Assembly: GCA_012520375.1 (NCBI GenBank)
Contig: JAAYOH010000024.1
Location: forward strand, 1 to 60,103
DNA: 60,103 bases
DNA from: Clostridiales bacterium
Lineage (GTDB): Bacteria > Bacillota > Clostridia > Christensenellales > Aristaeellaceae
Direction of reading: 5' to 3'
Shown here piece by piece: positions 44,931 through 52,260 of this stretch (position 1 is the stretch's first letter; every line of letters begins with the position of its first letter). The notes below the pieces were generated by a model. That model ran no database searches, was not told the DNA's origin, and saw only the letters and a list, made by a program, of their open reading frames with translations. The translations under genes were made by a program, and so were the position numbers.

Positions 44931-44953
44931 GGGGAAGGGCTACGCCCTTCCCC
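44931..44953 (-). terminator. Hairpin after the binding-protein gene
   Basis: Ten-base perfect stem GGGGAAGGGC/GCCCTTCCCC with a three-base loop, 18 nt past the stop. No T run follows, so it is more likely an mRNA 3' stabiliser or processing element than a full terminator. Confidence 0.55.
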
Positions 44954-44971
44954 GCTGGGTACATCAATAGA

Positions 44972-46609
44972 TTACAGACCCAGTACAGTGGGCAGGATCT
45001 CCAGGTAACGGGACAGCCCGATACCTTCCAGCCCGTCCAGGTAGGCCTGCCAGTCGGCATCGTTGTCGATGTCGGTGTTGCCCAGGATGAAGGAGGCATA
45101 GCCGGCACGCACATACTCGCCGATGGTGGTGTTCAGTTCGGAGTACTCCGCCAGGATGTCCTCATCGCTGCACCAGAACACCTGGGGGATGTTGCCCTTG
45201 ACGGCGTAGGGTGCGTAGGCCTCGTGGGAACGGTACTCGTTCAGCACGCGGTTCACGGAATCGGGGTCATTGGCGGTCTTCAGGAACAGTTCGTGGCTAT
45301 AGTAGATCGGCACGCCAGTGCAGGCGGGAACCGTGGTGTTGCCCGCGTTGGACAGGGTGGAATGGATCTCGATGGAGGGTTTCTCGCCGTCCAGGCCCGG
45401 GAACTTATCGCTCCACTCCCAATCGACGCCTTCGATGCCGAAGCGGTCGGTGCGCATCAAGCCCTCTTCGCTGAGCCAGTAGTCCAGCCACTTCACGGCA
45501 ATCTCGGGGTGCTCACAGGTAGAGCAGATGAAGGTCTGGGGATAGACCATGCCGTCGGCCCGCATGTAGGTCTCCCGGACGTTCTCGTCCTTGTAGTTCT
45601 TCAGCGGGGGGATGGCCTGGAAGTCGATGTAAGCCCTGTTGTAGATGGACTGGGTGACGGCGCGCATATAGAAGGGCGCAGCCGCCAGGCCTACGACGAT
45701 ATTCTCGGGACTTGCCGCGTTGACGATGGCGCGGTAGTCGTTCAGGGTCAGGATGAAGTCCTCCTCGGAGTACAGGCCGTCCTCATAGAGCTTGTTGATC
45801 CAGCTCAGGCCGTCCCGGTACTCGGGGGTGATGGCCTCGAAAATGATTTCACCCTCGTCGGTAATGTGGTAGTAGTCGTGGCAATTCCACAGCTGGAAGG
45901 CGTTCATGATATAGCCCATGGAACTGCCGCCCTCGATGGCCGCGGTGGCGTTGCCCAGCAGCGGGATCTCGTCCGTGTTGTCGCCGTTGCCGTTCATGTC
46001 GTTGTCCCGGAAATACTCCAGCATGGCGCGGTATTCCTCCAGGGTCTCGGGGATGCCGGCGCCGGTGGCTTCGCTGTACTTCTCGAACCAGGGCATGAAC
46101 AGGAACTGCTTGTTCCAGATCATCTCGTTGGGGTTGTACTGCACACGCCAGAAAGTATAGATGTTGCCGTCGGTGGAGGTGATCATCTTGCGAAGGTATT
46201 CATCCTCCTCCAGCTGTTTCTTGGCGTTGTAGGAATACTGGTCGATGTAGTCGTTCAGGGCTACGATGGAGCCTTCGGAGCCAAAGGTCTGGATCATGGA
46301 GGTGTCGGCAAACCACCACATGAAGATGTCGGGGGTATCGCCGCTGATCAGGGTAAGGCGGGCCTGATTGGCCACGTCTCCGCCGTCTGCGATCTCGATC
46401 CAGTTGACCTTGACGCCGGTCTTTTCCTCATACCACTTCATGGTCTCGTTGTCTTTCCAGGTATCCACGTTGGCGTTGACCACCGCCATGATGGTGAGCT
46501 CGTAGGGCTCATCCACAATGGGGAACTCATTGACGCCGGATATGGTCAGTGCCAAGGATGCCGCAGGCATCATCAGCAGGACCAGCACAAGTGCGAGCAG
46601 TTTTTTCAT
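44972..46609 (-). CDS. Extracellular sugar-binding protein, LplA type
   Basis: 545 residues from ATG 46609 (GGGAGG upstream). Long LplA-like binding protein of the CUT1 group paired with LplB/LplC-type permeases. Signal peptide MKKLLALVLVLLMMPAASLA without lipobox cysteine. The body has WYEEKTGVKVNWIEI, a calcium-type loop RDNDMNGNGDNTDEIPL and EIAVKWLDYWLSEEG near the end, all typical. Ligands in this group are often plant or glycan-derived oligosaccharides; the exact one is unknown. It follows the permease gene after 114 nt. Confidence 0.9.
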   Translation of the reverse strand: MKKLLALVLVLLMMPAASLALTISGVNEFPIVDEPYELTIMAVVNANVDTWKDNETMKWYEEKTGVKVNWIEIADGGDVANQARLTLISGDTPDIFMWWFADTSMIQTFGSEGSIVALNDYIDQYSYNAKKQLEEDEYLRKMITSTDGNIYTFWRVQYNPNEMIWNKQFLFMPWFEKYSEATGAGIPETLEEYRAMLEYFRDNDMNGNGDNTDEIPLLGNATAAIEGGSSMGYIMNAFQLWNCHDYYHITDEGEIIFEAITPEYRDGLSWINKLYEDGLYSEEDFILTLNDYRAIVNAASPENIVVGLAAAPFYMRAVTQSIYNRAYIDFQAIPPLKNYKDENVRETYMRADGMVYPQTFICSTCEHPEIAVKWLDYWLSEEGLMRTDRFGIEGVDWEWSDKFPGLDGEKPSIEIHSTLSNAGNTTVPACTGVPIYYSHELFLKTANDPDSVNRVLNEYRSHEAYAPYAVKGNIPQVFWCSDEDILAEYSELNTTIGEYVRAGYASFILGNTDIDNDADWQAYLDGLEGIGLSRYLEILPTVLGL

Positions 46610-46646
46610 GCGTATCGTTCCTCCCGTTCGTCGTGTTGATGGATTG

Positions 46647-46704
46647 GCCATTGGGGGTTGATGTGACAGGCCGACCTCCTTCCCAGCGTTTTCGCCCCAA
46701 TGGC
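46647..46704 (-). repeat. Inverted repeat between permease and binding-protein genes
   Basis: Ten-base arms GCCATTGGGG (46647-46656) and CCCCAATGGC (46695-46704) separated by 38 nt, in the 114-nt gap upstream of the binding-protein gene. The loop contains AGGAGG. It may shape mRNA processing or serve as a regulator site. Confidence 0.55.
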
Positions 46705-46723
46705 AAAGGTTCTAGGTTCTTCT

Positions 46724-47632
46724 CTATCCCTTGACCGCCCCGATCATGACGCCCTTCACAAAGTACTTCTGGATGAAGGGGTAAAGCACCAGCATAGGTA
46801 CCGAAGAGACCACGATGACGCAGTATTTCATGACCTCCTGCCGTTCTTCGATCTTCTGGGCGGTAGAGGAATCCATGGTGGTCAAGCCCGCATTCTGGGC
46901 AGTGAGCAAAAGAGAGCGCAGGATGTTGGACAGGGGCAGCTTTTCCAGGTCTTGAATGTACAGCATGGCCTGGAAGTAGGAATTCCACAGGGAGGAGATG
47001 TAGTACAGGGCGATGACCGCGATGACCGCCCCGGACAGGGGCACCACCACCCGGATCAGATAGCCGATCTCCGAGGCGCCGTCCAGCTGGGCCGCCTCGT
47101 GGAGCTCGGCGGGAATGCTGTTCTCGAAATAAGTGCGCATCACCAGCATATTGTACACCGACAGCGCGCCGGGCAATACCAGGGCCCACACCGTATTATA
47201 TAGACCGAGCTTGTTGATCCACAGAAAGTTGGGGATCAGGCCGCCGTCGAAGTACATGGTAAACATGCAGATGGCCAGCATGAGGCCCCGAAGCCTGTGC
47301 TTGACGGACAGGGCATAGGCGCAGCAGATGGTGACCAGCAAGGCAATGCCCGTGCCCAGCAAAGTGTATATCACGGAGTTGCGGAAACCCGTCCAGATGT
47401 AGCGGTATTCTATGCAAGCGATATACCCCTCCAAGGTGATGCGGGTAGGGATCAGGTTCAGGGGCAAGACGCCCTTGGCGAAGGAGGAGATCACCGCATA
47501 CAGCAGGGGATACAACAGCACCACAAAGAAGAGCAACAGCACGAAGGTGGTAAGCCCCAGCACCACTTTATCCGCCAAGGTGTAGAAGCGCATGGGGTTT
47601 TCCTTGATAACGACCTCTTTCTTGCGTTTCAT
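46724..47632 (-). CDS. Carbohydrate ABC permease, LplC type
   Basis: 302 residues, six membrane segments. EAA loop HEAAQLDGASEIGYLIRVVV and the N-terminal VVLGLTTFVLLLFFVVLLYP are typical of the second CUT1 permease. Conserved C-terminal end YPFIQKYFVKGVMIGAVKG is the LplC hallmark. It lies 10 nt after the LplB-type gene. No ATPase gene is nearby. Confidence 0.93.
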   Translation of the reverse strand: MKRKKEVVIKENPMRFYTLADKVVLGLTTFVLLLFFVVLLYPLLYAVISSFAKGVLPLNLIPTRITLEGYIACIEYRYIWTGFRNSVIYTLLGTGIALLVTICCAYALSVKHRLRGLMLAICMFTMYFDGGLIPNFLWINKLGLYNTVWALVLPGALSVYNMLVMRTYFENSIPAELHEAAQLDGASEIGYLIRVVVPLSGAVIAVIALYYISSLWNSYFQAMLYIQDLEKLPLSNILRSLLLTAQNAGLTTMDSSTAQKIEERQEVMKYCVIVVSSVPMLVLYPFIQKYFVKGVMIGAVKG

Positions 47633-47642
47633 CTCACACCCC

Positions 47643-48587
47643 CTACCACAGCGAGCTGCCGCTCAGGGACTTGGTGGCCCGGTTCACGCCAAACAACAGG
47701 ATCAGGTTGACCAGGGAGGTGAACAGGCCTATGGCCGCCGCATAGGAATACTGGGGAACCTGGGACTGGAGCGCAATCTTGTAGGTGTAAGTGGAGATGA
47801 TCTCCGAAGCGCCCCGGTTCAAGTCGTTCTGGAGCATCAGCACCTTTTCGTAGCCGATGTTCATCAGGGAGCCCACCCGAAGGATCAACATGATGATGAA
47901 GGTGGGGGCGATGCCCGGGATGTCCACATGGAAGATGCGCTGCAGCAGGCTGGCACCGTCCACAACGGCCGCTTCATGAAGCTCGGAGGATACCCCGGCA
48001 AGGGCTGAGATGAAGATAACCGAATTGAAGCCCAGGTGCTGCCATACGTCGGACCAGACGTAGATGTGTTTGAAGGCGCCGGTCCTGCCCAGCCAGTTTG
48101 CAGCGGTTCCGCCAAAGAGTTCGATCACCTTGTTCACCATGCCGATGCGGCTGTTCATGAACAGGGTCACGAGGCCGCACACCACCACGGTGGAAATGAA
48201 GTGGGGGGCGTAGCTGACCATCTGCACCGTCTTGCCGAAGCGGCGCAGGGGCGCATACTTGAGCATCAGGGCAAAGATCACCCCGAGGGGGAAAGTAGCC
48301 AAGGTGTACAGGTTGAGCACCAGGGTATTGGTGATGGTGGTTTTGAAATAGGCGCTCTCAAAGAACTTGATGAAGTATTTCATGCCTACCCAGTCGCTGC
48401 CCAGCACCCCCTTTGTGGGCTTATAGTTGCGGAAGGCGATCTGTGCCCCATACATGGGGATGTACTTGAAGAGGATCAGGATAATCAGAGGTATCGCGAA
48501 AAGCAGGTACAACTCGCGATACTTCTTCCATTCCCGACCCCAGCCGCCCCGCAGTCTGGTCGCCTTTGGGTTCTTTCCGAGGCTCAT
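47643..48587 (-). CDS. Carbohydrate ABC permease, LplB type
   Basis: 314 residues from ATG 48587 (GGAGGG upstream; a longer reading adds 10 residues lacking signals). Six membrane segments, N-terminal YLLFAIPLIILILFKYIPMY and AFRNYKPTKGVLGSDWVGM are LplB hallmarks; EAA loop HEAAVVDGASLLQRIFHVDI. It lies 26 nt after the HpcH-like aldolase gene. Confidence 0.93.
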   Translation of the reverse strand: MSLGKNPKATRLRGGWGREWKKYRELYLLFAIPLIILILFKYIPMYGAQIAFRNYKPTKGVLGSDWVGMKYFIKFFESAYFKTTITNTLVLNLYTLATFPLGVIFALMLKYAPLRRFGKTVQMVSYAPHFISTVVVCGLVTLFMNSRIGMVNKVIELFGGTAANWLGRTGAFKHIYVWSDVWQHLGFNSVIFISALAGVSSELHEAAVVDGASLLQRIFHVDIPGIAPTFIIMLILRVGSLMNIGYEKVLMLQNDLNRGASEIISTYTYKIALQSQVPQYSYAAAIGLFTSLVNLILLFGVNRATKSLSGSSLW

Positions 48588-48613
48588 GGGAGCCCTCCTT
48601 TCCCTCATGATAT

Positions 48614-49408
48614 TCACAGTTCGTCGGCGACGGAGCGCATTTTGCCGCCCTCACCCTTCCAGAACATGTTGAGTATCCGGGTCTGGTCCCCCAGGCAGAA
48701 GTGGCGCACACCCAATTCGATGTAGGGCCTGGCCGCTTCCACCGTGTTGATTTCACAACGGGGCTGTACCCCATGGCGCAGGGCGGTCCCGATTACGTGA
48801 CGCTCGATCTCCTTGAGCTCTTCGGCATGCTCCCCCGCCTGCCATCCGGAGCTCATGGAGAAATCCGAGGGCCCGAACTGGATCATGTCCACCCCGGGTA
48901 CCGCGCAGATGGCTTCAATGTCTTCCACTGCAGCGCGTTTTTCGATCATGAAGCACAGCACGACTTCCCGCAAGCGCTGTGCATGGCTCATCTGGTCGAT
49001 GGAGGGGGCACAGCCGATATACCGTCGGTTGGGATAGCCGAACATGCCCCCGTCCTCGGGGGTTTCGGGTTTCATCAGCTTGATGCTCTCCCGCACCTCT
49101 TCGGCATTCCTGTGGTCCGTAAAATTGATGGCCTGAAAGCCTGCGCTGACGGCGCGCTGAGCCATATAGCCCCTGTTCTGAAAGTCCACCTTGATCATGG
49201 TGCCCATTTCATACAATTCGGCTGCCCGGGCGATGTTCTCCAGGTCTGCCTGGGAGAAAGGGGCATACTCCCCGACGAACTCGATGTAATCGAAATTTCC
49301 GGTGACCCCCACGCACTCGGTGTAGAAGGGCCAGGTGCTGGACATGCGGGTGGCGGTCGTGGGCCGGCAGCCGCTTATGAGCTTGCGAATTTTGTTATGG
49401 TTCATCAT
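48614..49408 (-). CDS. HpcH/HpaI family aldolase
   Basis: 264 residues. Class II metal-dependent pyruvate aldolase fold. The family motif is clear: MIEKRAAVEDIEAICAVPGV then DMIQFGPSDFSMSSG, giving the Glu and Asp metal ligands. Members cleave 2-keto-3-deoxy acids to pyruvate plus an aldehyde (for example 2-keto-3-deoxyglucarate to pyruvate and tartronate semialdehyde). GGGAGGA precedes the start. The first 14 nt overlap the upstream dehydrogenase gene. Confidence 0.88.
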   Translation of the reverse strand: MMNHNKIRKLISGCRPTTATRMSSTWPFYTECVGVTGNFDYIEFVGEYAPFSQADLENIARAAELYEMGTMIKVDFQNRGYMAQRAVSAGFQAINFTDHRNAEEVRESIKLMKPETPEDGGMFGYPNRRYIGCAPSIDQMSHAQRLREVVLCFMIEKRAAVEDIEAICAVPGVDMIQFGPSDFSMSSGWQAGEHAEELKEIERHVIGTALRHGVQPRCEINTVEAARPYIELGVRHFCLGDQTRILNMFWKGEGGKMRSVADEL

Positions 49409-50396
49409 GTATATCTTCCTCCCGCTGGTTTTTGTTCCGGATGTAACCGGGATTCAGGGCGAAAGCCGGAATCTGTCCCGCTTCAAATTCTTTCAGGGAC
49501 CGGATCACGCCGTCGAAGCCCGCCTGGGCACAGGCATCGGTGAAAGTAGCCACGTGGGGCGTCTTGAACACGTTGTCCAGCTTGAAGAGTTCGTTGTCCG
49601 GGTCTGCGGGTTCCCGCTCAAACACATCCATGGCGGCCCCCGCAATGGTGCCCGCTTTCAGGGCTTTGATCAGGGCGGCCTCATCCACCGTACCGCCCCG
49701 GGAGGTGTTGATCAGGTACGCCGTAGGCTTCATCATGGAGAGGAATTCCCCGTTGACCATCTTTTCGGTACCGGGCGTGAGGGGTACGTGGACGCTGACG
49801 AAGTCGGAGACCTTTGCGATCTCCTCCACCGAAGCTTTTTGCACACGGTATCGCTCCAAAGCCTCTTCGTTGTATCGTATATCGTAGGCCAGCACCCGGC
49901 TGCCGGTGAAACCGGACAAGTAACGGGCCAGGCACTGGGCAATGCTGCCAAATCCCAGGAGGCCCACGGTAGTTCCCTCGAATTGCTGGGTAGCGGCGCC
50001 TTTGTCCCAGCGCCCTTGGGAAAGCGCAGCGTTGCGCACGTATAGTTTCCGGGACAGCTCCAACATCATGATCAGTGCTGTCTCCGCCACTCCCGCAGAC
50101 ATGGCGCCCGGGGTATTGCAACAGCAGATGCCCAGTTTTTCAGCGTAGGCCACATCCACCCGGTCGTAACCGATGCCATGCCGGGCAATGATCTTCAGGC
50201 TGCCCTGCAGAGCCTCCAGCACCCTTTGGGAATAGGGCTCCATGCCCGCGATGACCGCATCGTAGCCCCTGAGCATTTCAATATTGGCATCCTCATCGTT
50301 CACCGTCATGGGGACATGATCCACCGTGAGCCCGGCTGCGGCGCAGTAGGCTTGCCAATGCGGGTTAATGATCCGGGACGCGATCTTTAGCGCCAT
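49395..50396 (-). CDS. D-2-hydroxyacid dehydrogenase (PGDH-like)
   Basis: 333 residues from ATG 50396 (AAGGGGGG upstream). NAD-binding motif VGLLGFGSIAQ, catalytic Arg in INTSRGG and His in KTPHVATF. It is related to 3-phosphoglycerate, hydroxypyruvate and glyoxylate dehydrogenases. It has no ACT domain, so a serine-biosynthetic role is less likely. As first gene of the catabolic operon next to a pyruvate aldolase, a role in reducing glyoxylate, hydroxypyruvate or tartronate semialdehyde-type products is plausible. Confidence 0.87.
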   Translation of the reverse strand: MALKIASRIINPHWQAYCAAAGLTVDHVPMTVNDEDANIEMLRGYDAVIAGMEPYSQRVLEALQGSLKIIARHGIGYDRVDVAYAEKLGICCCNTPGAMSAGVAETALIMMLELSRKLYVRNAALSQGRWDKGAATQQFEGTTVGLLGFGSIAQCLARYLSGFTGSRVLAYDIRYNEEALERYRVQKASVEEIAKVSDFVSVHVPLTPGTEKMVNGEFLSMMKPTAYLINTSRGGTVDEAALIKALKAGTIAGAAMDVFEREPADPDNELFKLDNVFKTPHVATFTDACAQAGFDGVIRSLKEFEAGQIPAFALNPGYIRNKNQREEDIHDEP

Positions 50397-50415
50397 ATGT
50401 GCCCCCCTTGCCGCC

Positions 50416-50433
50416 ATCTGTCCATAGACAGAT
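50416..50433. repeat. Inverted repeat 1 in the divergent regulatory region
   Basis: ATCTGTC (50416-50422), four-base spacer, GACAGAT (50427-50433). It overlaps the -10 region of the leftward promoter and is a candidate operator. Confidence 0.6.
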
Positions 50434-50437
50434 CATA
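50432..50437 (-). promoter_or_regulatory. Candidate -10 box for the leftward catabolic operon
   Basis: Minus strand TATGAT, 36 nt before the dehydrogenase start. No good -35 is seen at 17-18 nt (the positions are occupied by inverted repeat 2), which would fit an activator-dependent promoter. Confidence 0.45.
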
Positions 50438-50456
50438 CCCTATTTTAATAATAGGG
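50438..50456. repeat. Inverted repeat 2 in the divergent regulatory region
   Basis: CCCTATT (50438-50444), five-base spacer, AATAGGG (50450-50456). It fills the spacer and -35 zone of the leftward promoter, where an activator or repressor could bind. Confidence 0.6.
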
Positions 50457-50520
50457 GATACGGGACCGAAAAACGATACATAAACCGGTTAAAAAGATGG
50501 ACATTTCTGCTATATACACC

Positions 50521-50549
50521 TTTTCAAAGCCATGCATCCGTAGTATAAT
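50521..50549 (+). promoter_or_regulatory. Promoter of the AraC-family regulator
   Basis: TTTTCA (50521-50526), 17-nt spacer, perfect TATAAT (50544-50549). The transcription start would fall near 50556, leaving a leader of only about 14 nt before TTG 50570 and making GTG 50561 almost leaderless. Confidence 0.7.
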
Positions 50550-50569
50550 AGAGCCAGGGGGTGAGCGAT

Positions 50570-51427
50570 TTGTCGGCACTGACCGAATACAAAGACATCA
50601 CGGACTTTCCCGCCCAGCACTATTTGCAGATCAACAACTGCGGCATGCGCAGCGAGATTCGCCAGGGTATGACCATTTACCGTCCCCGGGGCAGGAGGGA
50701 TCACTACCTGCTGTACCTGCAAAGCGGCAAAGTACTGATCCAGCAGGGGGAAGACATGATCCCCCTGAAGGAAGGCAGTTGTTTGTACTATCCTCCCCAT
50801 ACGCCCCATCTGTACACCTTTGCCGACGACCGTCCCGCTTCCTACTACTATGTCCATTTCGCCGGGGAAGCCGCTGACGAATCCATGGCCATGGTGTCCC
50901 CTCGGGCGGACGGTCTGTACGAGATCCGGGACCGGGCAGTATTCGAAAATCTGTTCCATCGGTTGCGTATGGTGTACGACACCCATCACGTGTACGGGGA
51001 ACGGAAACGGCCCATGGCTTTTCCCGAGATCAACGGGGTACTGCTGGAGCTGATCGATGCCTTGATCCGCTCCAGCAAGCCGGCGGAGAAGCGCAGCCCC
51101 GGAGAGATCATGCTGGCTTCAGCCTATATCCTGGAGCACTACACCGAGGAGATTGACCTGGAACAGTGCGCCGCCAATGCCCACTTGAGCCTGAGCCGCT
51201 TTTCCCATCTATTCACCGAGCGCATGGGGGTATCGCCCCGGCGCTTCATCCTCCAGCTGCGCATCGATAACGCCAAGGAACTGCTGCTCTACTCCTCCCT
51301 GAACATCAGCCAGATCGCCGAGAGTGTGGGCTTTTCAGACCCGTCCTACTTCTCCCGGCTGTTCAGCAAGTACACCGGGATGTCCCCTCAGCGCTATCGG
51401 AAGGAGCGTAGGGAAAGGAGAGGCTAA
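50570..51427 (+). CDS. AraC family transcriptional regulator
   Basis: 285 residues from TTG 50570, which has AGGGGG 8 nt upstream; GTG 50561 touches that site and is less likely. N-terminal cupin-like ligand domain (LYLQSGKVLIQQGEDMIPLK, HTPHLYTFADD) and C-terminal double helix-turn-helix (EQCAANAHLSLSRFSHLFTE, then SQIAESVGFSDPSYFSRLFS). It is the only plus-strand gene in the 20-kb catabolic island, lying between its two operons, so it very likely senses the substrate and controls both. It ends one base from the convergent aldolase gene. Confidence 0.92.
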   Translation: MSALTEYKDITDFPAQHYLQINNCGMRSEIRQGMTIYRPRGRRDHYLLYLQSGKVLIQQGEDMIPLKEGSCLYYPPHTPHLYTFADDRPASYYYVHFAGEAADESMAMVSPRADGLYEIRDRAVFENLFHRLRMVYDTHHVYGERKRPMAFPEINGVLLELIDALIRSSKPAEKRSPGEIMLASAYILEHYTEEIDLEQCAANAHLSLSRFSHLFTERMGVSPRRFILQLRIDNAKELLLYSSLNISQIAESVGFSDPSYFSRLFSKYTGMSPQRYRKERRERRG

Positions 51428-51428
51428 G

Positions 51429-52247
51429 CTATCCCGCGCCCAGCCGACGGATCCGGTCCACCGCAAAATCTTTCACCGCCCGGGTTGGCTCCCGCATGAA
51501 CAGGTCCACAGGCAACACTTGGTCCCCCATGGCCCGGACCCCGTCCAGGAAGGCGTAATACAAGTCGGTGGCAAAGTTGACCTTGCGCACGCCCGCCTCT
51601 ATGGCCAGTCGCAACTGCTCGTCGGGCACGCCGGAACCTCCATGGAGTACGATGGGCAATCCGGTGCGTTCCCGGATTGCCCGGGTGCGGGGGATGTCCA
51701 GCACCGGAGCTTTTTTGTAGCGACCATGGGCAGTGCCCACCATGACGGCCAGTGCGCTCACTCCGGTCTCCTTGGCAAAGCGTTCGGCTTCCTCCAGGTC
51801 CGTAAAGTCGCTCATCTTTTCGTCCCGTACGCCCCCCACATGGCCCAGTTCTCCCTCCACAGGGACCCCGCAGGCTTCGCACAGTTCCACCGCCCGGCGG
51901 GTGACCCGGATGTTCTCCTCCAGAGGCAGAGCGGAGGCATCGATCATGACGCCGTTGACGCCCAGCCGCAGGGCCCGCAGTACCTGTGGGATGTCCGCGC
52001 CGTGATCCAGGTGAAAGGCGGCGGGGGTCTTCAGTTGCCGGATCGCCTCGTGGATCATGGGGGCCACGAAGGAAGCGTCGGGGTTGTCAAACAGCCGGCT
52101 GTACATCTGGAAGATCACGGGGGCGCCGGTCTCTGTGGCAGCCTGCATAACCCCCACTACCGCCTCCATGTTGCACACGTTGAAAGCAGGGATGGCAAAT
52201 CCCCCTGCATCCCCCAGCGCCAGAATCTCTTTCAGGTCGCATACCAC
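51429..52247 (-). CDS. Class II fructose-bisphosphate/ketose-bisphosphate aldolase
   Basis: 272 residues from GTG 52247, with GGAGG 8 nt upstream (the reading extends 12 codons further without signal). Zinc and catalytic residues are in place: HLDHGAD, GELGHVGG, GTAHGRYK and VLHGGSGVPD. It cleaves a ketose phosphate to DHAP plus an aldehyde. With the kinase and isomerase encoded just upstream, it likely cuts a ketose-1-phosphate or bisphosphate made from the imported sugar. It is the last gene of its operon and convergent with the AraC gene. Confidence 0.9.
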   Translation of the reverse strand: MVCDLKEILALGDAGGFAIPAFNVCNMEAVVGVMQAATETGAPVIFQMYSRLFDNPDASFVAPMIHEAIRQLKTPAAFHLDHGADIPQVLRALRLGVNGVMIDASALPLEENIRVTRRAVELCEACGVPVEGELGHVGGVRDEKMSDFTDLEEAERFAKETGVSALAVMVGTAHGRYKKAPVLDIPRTRAIRERTGLPIVLHGGSGVPDEQLRLAIEAGVRKVNFATDLYYAFLDGVRAMGDQVLPVDLFMREPTRAVKDFAVDRIRRLGAG

Positions 52248-52260
52248 ATCCTTTTCCTCC

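Noticed and set aside
45224-46639. A 471-residue open frame on the plus strand opposite the LplA-type gene
   Set aside because: Antisense shadow; the minus-strand binding protein has signal peptide, ribosome binding site and family motifs.
49395-50396. Calling this gene serA of serine biosynthesis
   Set aside because: It is short, lacks an ACT or intervening domain, and is first in a catabolic operon; only the broad 2-hydroxyacid dehydrogenase family is supported.
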